A stretch of DNA of 64,000 nt from Paenibacillus tengchongensis. Its GTDB lineage: Bacteria > Bacillota > Bacilli > Paenibacillales > Paenibacillaceae. Positions 16,733 to 26,071 of this stretch are shown piece by piece. Position 1 is the stretch's first letter. Each line of letters opens with the position of its first letter. A model generated the notes under the pieces. That model saw only the letters and a list, made by a program, of their open reading frames with translations. It ran no database searches and was not told the DNA's origin. A program made the translations under genes and the position numbers. The stretch covers positions 186,001 through 250,000 of the forward strand of contig NZ_WACP01000006.1 of NCBI RefSeq assembly GCF_008973665.1, given 5' to 3'.

Positions 16733-16766
16733 CCCACTCCGGCAGGCGCTTTGCCCGCGGAGTGGG
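16733..16766 (-). terminator. Intercistronic stem-loop between ytfQ and ytfR
   Basis: Perfect 9-base arms CCCACTCCG and CGGAGTGGG enclose a GC-rich loop. There is no T-tract. Such elements after binding-protein genes usually protect the upstream message or reduce read-through, so that more binding protein than ATPase is made. Confidence 0.55.
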
Positions 16767-16784
16767 AATGTACTACTCTTGTAA

Positions 16785-17819
16785 TCAATACTGGCGGTTA
16801 GGCAGCGCTTCCTTGGCTTGCTCGGAGGTGAACGTCGACTCTTCGGTCACGATCCGGGCCTCCACCTGTTTACCGTCCACCACGTCCTGCACCACCTGCA
16901 TCAGCTGCGGTCCAAGCAATGGATTGCACTCGACAATGAAGTTGATTTTCCCTTCGCTGGCCGCCTGCATTCCGTCCTTGACGGCATCGACAGAAATAAT
17001 TCGGATATCCTCGCCCGGCTTGAGCCCTGCCGCTTCTATAGCCTGAATAGCCCCCAGTGCCATATCATCATTATGGGCATACAGGACATCAATGTCCTTG
17101 TTCGCCTTCAGGAACGCCTGCATGACCTCCTTGCCTTTGGCACGGGTGAAATCACCGGACTGTGAGGCAATCATCTTCAAATGCGGATTGCCGGCAATTA
17201 CTTCGGCAAACCCGGACATACGGTCATTGGCCGGTGCCGAGCCGGTAGTCCCCTGCAGCTCAACGATGTTAATATCCTCTGAGGCATCTTTGTACTGCTC
17301 GGACAGCCACTGGCCTGCCTTGCGGCCTTCCTCCACGAAGTCCGAGCCCAGGAAGGTCACATAGAGTGACGTATCCTTGGAATCCACTGCGCGGTCTGTC
17401 AGAACTACCGGAATACCTGCATCCTTGGCTTCTTTCAGTACCGTATCCCACCCGGATTCCACTACCGGCGAGAAGGCAATGACGTCAACCTTTTGCTGGA
17501 TAAATGATCGAAGGGCTTTGATTTGATTCTCCTGTTTCTGCTGTGCATCCGAGAATTTCAGTGTGATTCCTGCTTCCTTGGCCGAATCCTGAATCGACTT
17601 GGTGTTCGCGCTTCGCCAGCCGCTCTCTGCGCCGACCTGTGAGAAGCCGAGCGTAATATCCTTGGCCTCTGTCTTGGTTCCGCCATTCCCCGATGCCTCT
17701 GCAGCCTTTCCGGTTTCATTGGCCGCAGTGTTCCCGCCGCCATTGTTTCCGCAAGCTCCAAGCATCATCACAGTTAGAGTAAGCGCAAGCACAGCTCCCA
17801 TTTTCCCGAGTTTCTTCAT
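16785..17819 (-). CDS. ytfQ: Sugar ABC transporter substrate-binding lipoprotein, YtfQ-like paralogue 1
   Basis: A 344-residue lipoprotein. The lipobox is MLGAC, followed by a Gly/Asn/Thr-rich linker of about 30 residues and a Peripla_BP_4 domain with ITLGFSQVGAESGWRSANTK, TSLYVTFLGSDFVEEG, DVLYAHNDDMALGAIQAIE and VECNPLLGPQLMQVV. It is the first gene of the importer operon and is divergent from the YesM/YesN genes. The protein shares most motifs with the gene at 12056-13090, pointing to duplication. Ligand: a furanose such as galactofuranose or arabinofuranose (family knowledge plus context). Confidence 0.9.
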   Translation of the reverse strand: MKKLGKMGAVLALTLTVMMLGACGNNGGGNTAANETGKAAEASGNGGTKTEAKDITLGFSQVGAESGWRSANTKSIQDSAKEAGITLKFSDAQQKQENQIKALRSFIQQKVDVIAFSPVVESGWDTVLKEAKDAGIPVVLTDRAVDSKDTSLYVTFLGSDFVEEGRKAGQWLSEQYKDASEDINIVELQGTTGSAPANDRMSGFAEVIAGNPHLKMIASQSGDFTRAKGKEVMQAFLKANKDIDVLYAHNDDMALGAIQAIEAAGLKPGEDIRIISVDAVKDGMQAASEGKINFIVECNPLLGPQLMQVVQDVVDGKQVEARIVTEESTFTSEQAKEALPNRQY

Positions 17820-17870
17820 CCGTATTTTCCTCCCCCTTGGCTGTCACCATATGCTGGTGTTGCGCTCATT

Positions 17871-17884
17871 ATAAAACGCTTTCA
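17871..17884. promoter_or_regulatory. Possible cre site between ytfQ and the YesM-like gene
   Basis: The minus strand reads TGAAAGCGTTTTAT, 12 of 14 matches to TGWAANCGNTNWCA. It lies 52 bases upstream of ytfQ. Confidence 0.45.
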
Positions 17885-18081
17885 AAATGCCGTTATACGG
17901 AGAGCCTTTGGCGTTTGTTTTCTATTCTTTCGTTTTTTTTGCCTGCAACCTGCCTTGGTGTATTTTTTTATTTTTAATGTGCAAATTTTGTTTGCGCTTT
18001 CTTTTTCCCTTCCCGGCACACAGGGATTGTTATAAACTATCTACAAAGGATATATTAGGTTTCTTGAGAAAGGGTTCATTG

Positions 18082-19884
18082 ATGATGCGGATCAAACGCT
18101 GGATTACCTCCAGTCTGAGGGCAAAACTACTGGCTTTGTTCATTGTGTTATCCACCATACCGCTGATTACGGTCGGCCTCATTTCCTACCAGAAATCCTA
18201 CCGCTCGATTTCCAGTCATAGCAAAGCTTCGAGCATGCTGCAGGCTGACATGCTGGGAATGAGCATCGATAACCTCTTCAAAGATACTGAACGGCTCCTG
18301 GAACTGAGCAATAATCCTCAGGTCATCCATTTCCTGTTCACACAATCGGAAACCTATCAGGAGGCCAAAGACATTCTGCGGACATTCAGCCTGTACCGGG
18401 ACACCTACAAATATGAGGATGTTCTCAACATCAGCCTGATTAACCTGTATGGCAAAGGCATCAGCGAACGCCGGGGGATCTTTCAGTCCAACATGAACCC
18501 GCTCCGCAATCCCCACTTCCAGACACTGGCCATGAATCCTGATATCATCCTGAGAATTCCGCCATCCCCGTTCTCCACCTATGACAGGGTCGATGGCTTC
18601 ACATACGGGAACCAGGGAATCATCTCCATCATGGCAGCGGTTAAGCAGCAGATCACCCATGAGGTCATCGGATATGTAATCGTTGACCTGAAGGACTCGT
18701 TCATTAAGGAATTCTGCGACAGCGTAACGATCGGAAAAACAGGCTTCTTCTATCTGCTCGACCAGCAGGGCAATCCGATTTATGTGCCTCCTGTCAGTAA
18801 GCCGGATTCGGCCCTGGTTCACAGCACAAGGATACCTGATCCGCAACTGAAACGAAGCGACAGCTTTGTGCTGCAGACCGCCGGCGCGCCCCGCTTCATC
18901 GTCCATACCTCCTCCCTTGCGACAGGCTGGACGATCATTGGCATGGCTCCTCTTCAAGAGATCGTGGCCGAGGCCAACCGGATCAGGCAGCTCATTATCG
19001 TCAGTGTGGTACTGAGCATCATATTTGCGATTACGCTGAACTATCTGCTGACCATGCGGCTGACCCGGCCCATACAGCAGCTGCAGCACAAAATGCGGCT
19101 AACCGCAAGCGGCTATCTGGAAGCCAAAGTAAAGCCTGAAGGCAATGACGAAATTGCCGACCTGGGACAAAGCTACAACATTATGCTGGAGCAGATCAAA
19201 GTGCTGCTGGAGAGAAGTATCCGGGAGCAGCAGCAGTTGCAGAAAGCCGAGCTGCGGACGCTTCAGGCGCAGATTAACCCGCATTTTTTATACAACACCT
19301 TGGATTCGATTATATGGATGGCCGAGGCCGGAAAAAGCGACGGCGTCATCCGGTTGGTGAAAGCGCTGTCTGATTTTTTCCGGCTCAGTCTCAATAAAGG
19401 CCGCGACTGGGTACAGATCCGCACGGAGCTGGCCCATGCGCAAAGCTACCTGATAATCCAGCAGATGCGCTACCGTGACATACTGGAATACAGGATCGAG
19501 GTTGCCGATGAGCTGCAGGACTATCCGATTCTGAACATGACGCTGCAGCCCCTGGTCGAGAATGCCCTCTATCATGGAATTAAGAATAAAAGAGGCAAAG
19601 GAATGATCACGGTGTCAGGGTATCCGGAAGATCATTTTGTTGTGCTAACTGTCTCAGACAACGGGATCGGAATTTCCGAGGAGCGGCTGGCGCTGCTCAG
19701 GAAACAAATAGAGCTGCCCATTCAGTCGGAGGATGCCGACACCGCCCGGAGCGGCTTCGGCCTCCAGAACGTTCATCAGCGGCTGCAGCTGTATTTCGGC
19801 AAAGAATACGGCATCCGGCTCGACAGCTCCGAAGGCACGGGTACGCAAATCAGGGTGTACATTCCCAAGAACAGGGGGGACTGA
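18082..19884 (+). CDS. YesM-type sensor histidine kinase
   Basis: A 600-residue membrane kinase. TM1 (about 14-34) is followed by a large extracellular dCache-like sensor domain (about 35-300), TM2 (about 305-325), HAMP, then a His_kinase domain with QINPHFLYNTLDS (phospho-accepting His about 401) and a HATPase (NALYHGIKNKRGKG, DNGIGI, GFGLQNVHQRL). The ATG at 18082 has GAAAGGG upstream. It pairs with the YesN-type regulator one base downstream and faces the furanose importer, so it probably senses an extracellular sugar or oligosaccharide, possibly via the following lipoprotein. Confidence 0.9.
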   Translation: MMRIKRWITSSLRAKLLALFIVLSTIPLITVGLISYQKSYRSISSHSKASSMLQADMLGMSIDNLFKDTERLLELSNNPQVIHFLFTQSETYQEAKDILRTFSLYRDTYKYEDVLNISLINLYGKGISERRGIFQSNMNPLRNPHFQTLAMNPDIILRIPPSPFSTYDRVDGFTYGNQGIISIMAAVKQQITHEVIGYVIVDLKDSFIKEFCDSVTIGKTGFFYLLDQQGNPIYVPPVSKPDSALVHSTRIPDPQLKRSDSFVLQTAGAPRFIVHTSSLATGWTIIGMAPLQEIVAEANRIRQLIIVSVVLSIIFAITLNYLLTMRLTRPIQQLQHKMRLTASGYLEAKVKPEGNDEIADLGQSYNIMLEQIKVLLERSIREQQQLQKAELRTLQAQINPHFLYNTLDSIIWMAEAGKSDGVIRLVKALSDFFRLSLNKGRDWVQIRTELAHAQSYLIIQQMRYRDILEYRIEVADELQDYPILNMTLQPLVENALYHGIKNKRGKGMITVSGYPEDHFVVLTVSDNGIGISEERLALLRKQIELPIQSEDADTARSGFGLQNVHQRLQLYFGKEYGIRLDSSEGTGTQIRVYIPKNRGD

Positions 19885-19885
19885 T

Positions 19886-21478
19886 ATGAAGAAGGTTATG
19901 CTTGTCGATGATGAGATTCTGATCCGTGAGAGCATCCGGGAATGCGTGGACTGGGAGAAAGAAGGCTTTATCTATTGCGGTGACGCCCCCGACGGGGAAT
20001 TGGCCCTTCCTATTATCAGCGAACAGCTTCCCGATATCCTCATTACCGATATCAAGATGCCTTTCATCAATGGCCTGGAGCTAAGCTCGGTCGTCCGCCA
20101 GAAATTTCCGAAGATTAAGATCATTATTCTCAGCGGGCATGATGATTTCCGGTATGCCCAGACTGCCCTGCGGCTCGGTGTCGAGGATTATTGTCTGAAG
20201 CCGTTCAGTGCTTCCGACCTGCTGCAGCTGCTTCATCATGTCAGCCATAGAATGGATGAGGAGCAGCTGCTCAAACAAAAGTCTGCCTATACCCCGGAGA
20301 AGCTGTTCGCTGAGCTGTGCGGCGGCCTGATCAGTCCCGCTGCTGCCATAGAATCAGCGGAACAGCTGGGTCTGGCTCTGGCAGCGGCCTATTATGGAGT
20401 GGCCATCCTTGCCTGGAATCCCTCCTGGAAGGAAGAGCACGCTGAGCTTCAGCCGCAAAGCCCGGCAGCACTGATGTCCGGCCTCCTGGAGGAGATTCCG
20501 GGCAGCTTCACCTTTAAGCGCAGCCGAAATGAAATCGTGCTGATCTGTAAAGGAAATGATCCGGAGCAAATAGGCAGCAAGCTGGAAACGATTTCAAGTA
20601 CATTGAAGCAGAAGCTGCAAGCGGCTTATGAATGCGAGCTGTCCGCCGGTATAGGCGGCGCACAGGAACGCCTTCAGGGCATCCATCTTTCCTATCTGGA
20701 AGCCGAGAATGACCGGATGTTCAAACAGATGACGAGACAAAATGCAGCGGCACTGCTGGATGCTTCCTTTGATCCTTCTACAGATAGTGTACTGCTGAAC
20801 CGGGGCCGCCTCGTGCAGTTTCTGAAGCTGGGTGATGCAAGGCACGCTCAGGAGTTCCTGCTGCAGTTCGCTCCCGGTCTTGAGGCCCTGAACTGGAAAT
20901 CCATATATGCCTATTACCTGTTGAACGATATCACTCTGGAATTGGTCCAGACCGCTAAATCCTCTTTTCGTACAGCCGCCAATCCTGCTGACATCATTAA
21001 AGAGCTGCAGCAGCAGATACAGAATATTGCGGGTGCAGACGAATGCCTGGTCTATTTGAACCGCCTGTTTGTTCGGCTGTGGGAATGGCGGTCCGAAGGC
21101 TCCGATAAATACCGGGAGCTGATTGACAAGGTCAGGCATTATATCCGGGAGCATTATGACAATGAACAGCTGTCCCTTAGCGGGATTTCCAGGCAGGTCG
21201 GCGTCAGCTCCAGCCATCTGAGCAAGATTTTCAGCCAGGAGACGGGGCAGACCATCACTGAATTTCTGACCGCCACGCGGATTGGAAAAGCAAAGGAGCT
21301 TCTTAAGACAACAGGACACAAAACGTTTGAGATTGCGTTCAGCGTAGGCTACAATGACCAGCATTATTTTTCCAATCTGTTCAAAAAAGTAACGGGGATG
21401 ACTCCGATGGAATACCGGAAGCACGGACAATCAGAGGATGGGCTTCACTTCACCCGTAAAGGGGCGGAAGATTGGTGA
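19886..21478 (+). CDS. YesN-type AraC-family response regulator
   Basis: A 530-residue protein. The receiver domain (about 1-120) has DDE near the N-terminus, phospho-acceptor Asp55 in ILITDIKMPF, and the KPF lysine. A long central region of unknown fold (about 130-420) and a C-terminal AraC HTH pair (about 425-525; LSGISRQVGVSSSHLSKIFSQETGQTI and IAFSVGYNDQHYFSNLFKKVTG) follow. GGGGGGA precedes the ATG. Cognate partner of the YesM-like kinase. The expected targets are the importer and xynD promoters (inference). Confidence 0.9.
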   Translation: MKKVMLVDDEILIRESIRECVDWEKEGFIYCGDAPDGELALPIISEQLPDILITDIKMPFINGLELSSVVRQKFPKIKIIILSGHDDFRYAQTALRLGVEDYCLKPFSASDLLQLLHHVSHRMDEEQLLKQKSAYTPEKLFAELCGGLISPAAAIESAEQLGLALAAAYYGVAILAWNPSWKEEHAELQPQSPAALMSGLLEEIPGSFTFKRSRNEIVLICKGNDPEQIGSKLETISSTLKQKLQAAYECELSAGIGGAQERLQGIHLSYLEAENDRMFKQMTRQNAAALLDASFDPSTDSVLLNRGRLVQFLKLGDARHAQEFLLQFAPGLEALNWKSIYAYYLLNDITLELVQTAKSSFRTAANPADIIKELQQQIQNIAGADECLVYLNRLFVRLWEWRSEGSDKYRELIDKVRHYIREHYDNEQLSLSGISRQVGVSSSHLSKIFSQETGQTITEFLTATRIGKAKELLKTTGHKTFEIAFSVGYNDQHYFSNLFKKVTGMTPMEYRKHGQSEDGLHFTRKGAEDW

Positions 21479-22469
21479 AATCGCCCCGCTTCAGGACTAG
21501 ACTGGTTCTAATGCTCCTTCTGACGGCGGGTATTCTGCTCAGTGGTTGCTTTCCTTCTGCCGGCGCCACCGACCCGCCCTCCCAAACTTCCGGAGATTCC
21601 CGGACAAGACCAAACACAGGCCGCAATTGACCTTCGGCATTATCTATCCCATGGTGAATGCCACTTACGAAATGGTTACGGAGAAAGCCGAGGCAGCGGC
21701 AAAAGATCATAACATTCAGCTGCTGGTGCAGGCTCCCGATGAAGCGAATCTGGAGCAGCAGATCCGTTTCATGGAGCTGATGATCAAACGGGGAGTTGAC
21801 GGTATTGCGATTGCCCCGGTGGACCCCAAGGCTCTCGTCAGCGTGATCAACAAAGCTGTATCCCAAGGGATTCCTGTGGTTTGTTTTGAGTCCGACTCGC
21901 CGGACAGCAACCGGGATGCTTTCATCGGTGCCGATAACCGGAAGACCGGGACCGTGATCGGGCAGACCGTGGACCGCCTGCTGGGCGGAAAAGGCATGAT
22001 TCTGGTCGAGTCCGGAATGCCGCATATGCTTGGATACGGGGAACGGCTGAATGGACTGCAGGAGTATTTAGCAAAGCATACGGAAATTGATATCCTTGAA
22101 ATCCGTCATAATGATGGCAATGAGGAATCTGCTGCATTTCAGCTGGAGCAAATGATCACGGATCATCCCCATTTCAGCGCCTTGGTCAACCTGGATTTTG
22201 TCTCCAGCTCAAGCTCTGTGCTGGTCTGGAAAGCCAAGGGCCTTACGAGATATAACATCGCTCTTGGCTTTACGCCCTCCCTGGCACAGGCGCTGGACAA
22301 CGGACAGATCACCCGGATCATTTCGCAAAACGAACAGAACTGGGGAGCCGATATCATTAATACACTTCTGTTAAGGTCCAGCCGCATCAAATCACCTCAA
22401 TGGATAGACACAAACATCACCATTATCGGGGAGTCGCCCGTACCCGCCGATCATGATCATTCCAGTTAA
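21475..22469 (+). pseudogene. Sugar-binding lipoprotein gene with a frameshift after the signal peptide
   Basis: A GTG at 21475, overlapping the YesN stop, opens a frame encoding a complete lipoprotein signal peptide (LLTAGILLSGC). That frame ends in TGA about 50 codons later, near 21630. The mature Peripla_BP_4 domain continues in a different frame from about 21600 (LTFGIIYPMVNATYEM, FIGADNRKTG, LLVQAPDE) to 22469. The two frames are joined by a one-base deletion equivalent. Such lipoproteins downstream of YesM/YesN act as ligand-binding co-sensors or binding proteins. The domain resembles ribose/xylose-type binding proteins. It could be a real lesion or a sequencing error. Confidence 0.75.
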
Positions 22470-22528
22470 GCTCTGCAAAGAGCTTCCGAGGAAGCCTTCC
22501 CGTTCCTGCATAGCCCAGCGACCTAAAA

Positions 22529-22565
22529 GCAAAAGGAGCACCAGCATATGCTGTGCTCCTTTTGC
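22529..22565. terminator. Bidirectional terminator between converging operons
   Basis: GCAAAAGGAGCAC...GTGCTCCTTTTGC hairpin with central CAGCATATGCTG. It lies between the plus-strand sugar-sensing operon and the end of the minus-strand GntR operon, with T runs on both sides. Confidence 0.8.
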
Positions 22566-22582
22566 CATGCAGCTTTTATTCT

Positions 22583-23347
22583 CTAACCAAATACATATTC
22601 GCCTTCGCCGATTTGAATCGTCTTCCCCTTCAGCTCAGCCGAATCCGTCTCAAAAACCACCTGCTTGAACTGGTTCTCATCGCCCTGCACGAAAGCAAAG
22701 GACTGCTCGCCGATCTGAAGCGAATAGCTGCCGCCCTCTGATTCGGCAACAGACAGCCCGAATAGCTCTCCCCAATGCTTAGCGGCGGCGGCCGGATCGG
22801 AGACGCGGAATACCGCGCTCACCATGTCCGTGTTCCCTGCAGGATGAGGCTGGATAACTCCGGATTCGGTCAGGCGCTGCAGCCGCTCCAGGTCGGTTCC
22901 GCTCCACTGGATAATGAACGGATAGACGAGGCCCTGAAAATCTCCGTCTATGGTCATCATCCGCCACTCGATTAACCGGCCTTCGTTGTCCAGACGCTTG
23001 CCGTCGATGATCGGCGACAGGGCCAAGCCAGCTGCTTTCAAGGATGCTTCCACGGCTTCGATATCATCCGTGCGCAGGACGACCCGGCTTAAGACCTCAT
23101 GCTCCGGCAGAACGTGAACCGCATCTCTCACTACGACATTATGTTCCGTGGCCTTCGCGAGCTCCAGATTTTCAATCCCCAGAAACTCGATATACGTTAA
23201 CCCGAAGTAGCTTAAGGAATTATAGGTCCCCCAGCTCGTATGCGAGCCGCCTCTGAAAGCGATCAAGCCATGCTCACGGAACTGTTCCACCGGCTGATCC
23301 AGATCATTGATATAGTGCACTAAATGATCCCATATTAGCTCCGCCAC
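22583..23347 (-). CDS. VOC (glyoxalase-like) family protein
   Basis: A 254-residue protein with the Glyoxalase_3-like opening IWDHLVHYINDLDQPVEQFREHG and a second VOC half near the C-terminus (VFRVSDPAAAAKHWGELFGL). Family members bind a metal and act on small carbonyl or aromatic compounds; here no substrate is evident. The start is a GTG that overlaps the TAG stop of the ProC-like gene by one base (TAGTG). It is the last gene of the GntR-M20-MetNI-URO-D-MetQ-ProC operon. Confidence 0.75.
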   Translation of the reverse strand: MAELIWDHLVHYINDLDQPVEQFREHGLIAFRGGSHTSWGTYNSLSYFGLTYIEFLGIENLELAKATEHNVVVRDAVHVLPEHEVLSRVVLRTDDIEAVEASLKAAGLALSPIIDGKRLDNEGRLIEWRMMTIDGDFQGLVYPFIIQWSGTDLERLQRLTESGVIQPHPAGNTDMVSAVFRVSDPAAAAKHWGELFGLSVAESEGGSYSLQIGEQSFAFVQGDENQFKQVVFETDSAELKGKTIQIGEGEYVFG

Positions 23348-24156
23348 TATTTTTTCACTCCCAGCTCAGTGGTCCGCTTTACCGCTGCAAGCACACTTCT
23401 TTGCAGTCCGGCTGCGAAGTCACTGTTATTCAGCTCATACAAGCCGTGCATGCCTACGCCGCCGGGGGAATTGTTGATATCCAGCAGCTGGCGTGGATGC
23501 AGGCCGGTCTGCTGCAGCATTTTGACCGCACCCATCATGTTCTCCAGCGCTACCTGCCAAGCCTGTTCACGCGGCAGTCCGGCAAGAACGCCGGCATCGG
23601 TAAAGGATTCAATGAAATAATAGATATAGTTCGGTCCAGCCACGCCGAAGCCGGTGAAGATATCAATGTAGGACTCTTCGAGATACTGTACCTTGCCGAA
23701 GCCGAGCAGGAAGCTCTCGACTTGCTCACGCATAGCGTGTGCATTCAGCGTCACTCCGCTGTACCCGTAGCCCGTATCGGTCAAGGTGTTCGGGATGACC
23801 CGGATGATCGCCCGTTCCGCCCCGAAATAACCGCCGAGCTGCGCAATGGTTACCCCTGCTACAATGGATACGATAGCGGCATCCGCTGAAGCGGATTGCT
23901 GTACAGTTTGTCCCAGCTGAGCCAGATCGTCCTGGGGACGAACGGCAATGACAATCAGGTCTGCTGCAGCGAGTCCCTGCTCCTGCGTGCTTCCCGTATC
24001 TACACCGTACTTCGAATTCAACAGCTGCAGGCGTCCTTCATTAATATCCGTTACACTGACTTGGTCAGCCGACATGGTACCATTGGCAAGACAGGCGCGG
24101 ATCATCGCTTCCGCCATCTGTCCTCCGCCGATGAAATGAATCTTTTGCTTCGTCAC
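23347..24156 (-). CDS. Pyrroline-5-carboxylate reductase-like protein
   Basis: A 269-residue NAD(P)-binding enzyme of the ProC family. It opens with a Rossmann motif IHFIGGGQMAEAMI and continues with VIAVRPQD, IRVIPNT and a C-terminal helical dimerisation domain. Two conserved ProC stretches are altered: GSGPAY-like is GVAGPNY, and the TSPGGTT-like proline/NADPH loop reads NNSPGGVG. This suggests a reductase for another cyclic imine or amino-acid derivative instead of housekeeping proline synthesis. The start is a GTG at 24156 with GGAAG nine bases upstream; the longer frame overlaps metQ. Confidence 0.8.
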   Translation of the reverse strand: MTKQKIHFIGGGQMAEAMIRACLANGTMSADQVSVTDINEGRLQLLNSKYGVDTGSTQEQGLAAADLIVIAVRPQDDLAQLGQTVQQSASADAAIVSIVAGVTIAQLGGYFGAERAIIRVIPNTLTDTGYGYSGVTLNAHAMREQVESFLLGFGKVQYLEESYIDIFTGFGVAGPNYIYYFIESFTDAGVLAGLPREQAWQVALENMMGAVKMLQQTGLHPRQLLDINNSPGGVGMHGLYELNNSDFAAGLQRSVLAAVKRTTELGVKK

Positions 24157-24175
24157 TTCAGCCCACTTCCTTACC

Positions 24176-25006
24176 TTAGTTGTTGTCCCATGCTTCCGGC
24201 AGAATGAAGCCGTCGTATTTCTCCTGGCTTGTGATGTACTCTTCGAACTCCTTCGATTCATACGCTGCCTTCAAGTCCTTGGCCCACTGGGTATTCTCGT
24301 CCTTCTTGTTCACCGACACGATAATTCTGTGCTGCATTGGCGTATTCTCGATCTTAAGCGCATCGGTAATCTTCCAGTCCGGCGAGTTGGCAATGTAGTT
24401 ACCATTCACCACACCGTAGTCCACATCCTGCAAAGAAACGAGAATCTGTGCCGGGTCCAGCACCTTGATGTCAATATCGAATTGGTCCGACTCCATGCTG
24501 TTGATGTTGAAATCCGCTACGCCTGCGCCTTCCTTGATCTTGATCCAGCCCAGCTCTTCCAGAATGCGGAGTGCGCGCTCCTGATTGACCGGGTCATTCG
24601 GAACAGCCACTGTAGTGCCGTCTTTAACATCATCCAGCGTTGTATGATTGACGGAATACAAGCCTTGCGGAGCGCCAGGAACATAAGCGATTCCCGTCAT
24701 ATCGGCATTAATCTCTTCATTGATGGCCTCCATATAGGCTGTACTCTGGAAAATACTTGCGTCAATGGAGCCTTCCTTCATCGCAGGGTTGACCTGCATA
24801 TTTTGCGAGAAGGTCTTAATATCCACTTTGTAGCCCTTCTCCTCCAGGATCGGCTGAATCGATTGGCGGAATTGCTCCTCATAGGTACCGACGCCGAAAC
24901 CAACGGTAATTTCCTTCTTATCCCCGGAGTTTGCGGATTCTTTATTGCCGCAGGCGGTCAGCACCGCCAGAACTCCAATCAGCATGACCAGCATTAACTT
25001 TTTCAT
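24176..25006 (-). CDS. metQ: MetQ/NlpA-type substrate-binding lipoprotein
   Basis: A 276-residue lipoprotein with lipobox LTAC (Cys about 19) and the NlpA_lipoprotein pattern ITVGFGVGTYEEQF, KEGSIDASIFQSTAYM, VAVPNDPVNQERAL and YGVVNGNYI. MetQ proteins bind methionine or related amino acids. GGAGAGG precedes the ATG. It completes the MetN-MetI ATPase and permease found upstream, although a URO-D-like gene intervenes. Substrate specificity need not be methionine given the neighbours. Confidence 0.87.
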   Translation of the reverse strand: MKKLMLVMLIGVLAVLTACGNKESANSGDKKEITVGFGVGTYEEQFRQSIQPILEEKGYKVDIKTFSQNMQVNPAMKEGSIDASIFQSTAYMEAINEEINADMTGIAYVPGAPQGLYSVNHTTLDDVKDGTTVAVPNDPVNQERALRILEELGWIKIKEGAGVADFNINSMESDQFDIDIKVLDPAQILVSLQDVDYGVVNGNYIANSPDWKITDALKIENTPMQHRIIVSVNKKDENTQWAKDLKAAYESKEFEEYITSQEKYDGFILPEAWDNN

Positions 25007-25022
25007 TTGTACACCTCTCCTA

Positions 25023-26039
25023 TTAAAGTACTGTGTTTTTAAATTGTTCTAACGCCTCATCGGTGACACTTAACGGGATCGCGCAATTTGGCGAGAGAAT
25101 AAACGGTTTGCCTTGCATCTGCTTCAATGCGTCTGCCGCCTGCTGCCGGATCTGTGCGATGTCATTCACCGCAAACAATCCATGATCCACTCCGCCTACC
25201 TTCGTGGCTTTGAGGTCGGCTTTCAGCCCAGGGTTTCCTTCGGCTACCGTATCCCAGCTGATGCCGTCGATCCGGTAATCGTTGAATTTCTCCGGCTGGG
25301 CATGGGCTCCGCAGGTGTGGAGGATATTCTTGCCATAACTTGCGGCCTCCAGGACAATGGAGTCATAGGGTCTGGACAGCTCATCGAACATCGCTTCATT
25401 GAACAACCCGGGATGTGCTGTACCTGTCACCGCATAAAATAGTCCGTCGGAACCTGCTTGCTTCAGCTCCTGCACGTAATCCGCCAAGGTCAGCGCAATC
25501 GCATGCAGTGCATGATGGGCAGCGGCCCGGTGCTCCTGGAAGAGCGATTCCAGCGTAACCGGCTGCTCAATGCCGAACACCGTCTTGGTCACATAAGCCG
25601 AGCGGCCTACGATGAACAGCAGCACCGTTAGCGGCGAGAATACCGTCTGGATCAGCGGTGTGTCCGGCAATCCTTGCCGGATACGTCTGACCGCATCCAG
25701 GTGCTCCGCCAGAGATGGCGTTTCGGCAGCTTTTTTCACCTCAAGATCCCACAGATTCTCCGCCTTCGGAATGACTGTCGTCTTCTGTCTCGGAAACACG
25801 GTCTGGTAATCCGCGAAATCATACTGATTGCCCCAGGCTTCGGCCAGGTAAGTGGCTCTCGGGTTGATTTTGACCCAGTCCCAACCATATTTGTTCGTAA
25901 AAGAAACCGTCGTGTCCGCCAGATCCCCGGCCGTTTGCTCCTTGTCAATAAAATGGCGCCAGCCGCTGACAATCGGGCGATCCGCCAGTTCACCGGAAAG
26001 AATCGCTTGGAATCGGTCTTGCTTGCTCCATGCACTCAT
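25023..26039 (-). CDS. URO-D superfamily, MtaA-like methyltransferase
   Basis: A 338-residue protein of the uroporphyrinogen-decarboxylase superfamily (RFQAILSGELADRPIVSGWRHF opening). HTCGAH at about residue 240 and the late cysteine in LSPNCAIP give the His-X-Cys...Cys zinc site of MtaA/MtbA-type methyltransferases, which activate a thiol methyl acceptor. True HemE decarboxylases lack that site. It sits between the permease and binding-protein genes of a Met-type importer. Inference: it demethylates, or transfers a methyl group from, the imported compound. No corrinoid protein is nearby. Confidence 0.75.
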   Translation of the reverse strand: MSAWSKQDRFQAILSGELADRPIVSGWRHFIDKEQTAGDLADTTVSFTNKYGWDWVKINPRATYLAEAWGNQYDFADYQTVFPRQKTTVIPKAENLWDLEVKKAAETPSLAEHLDAVRRIRQGLPDTPLIQTVFSPLTVLLFIVGRSAYVTKTVFGIEQPVTLESLFQEHRAAAHHALHAIALTLADYVQELKQAGSDGLFYAVTGTAHPGLFNEAMFDELSRPYDSIVLEAASYGKNILHTCGAHAQPEKFNDYRIDGISWDTVAEGNPGLKADLKATKVGGVDHGLFAVNDIAQIRQQAADALKQMQGKPFILSPNCAIPLSVTDEALEQFKNTVL

Positions 26040-26071
26040 CTGTCTGCTTCCCCCTCCTGAGAATGTTCAAA

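Noticed and set aside
18148..19089. 313-codon minus-strand frame
   Set aside because: Antisense to the YesM-like sensor domain; no start signal.
21540..21640. Programmed ribosomal frameshift in the lipoprotein gene
   Set aside because: No slippery heptamer followed by a stable stem was seen at the frame change. A simple lesion or sequencing error is more likely, though not proven.
25023..26039. HemE uroporphyrinogen decarboxylase
   Set aside because: The His-X-Cys...Cys zinc motif and lack of heme genes nearby favour the MtaA-like branch over true HemE.
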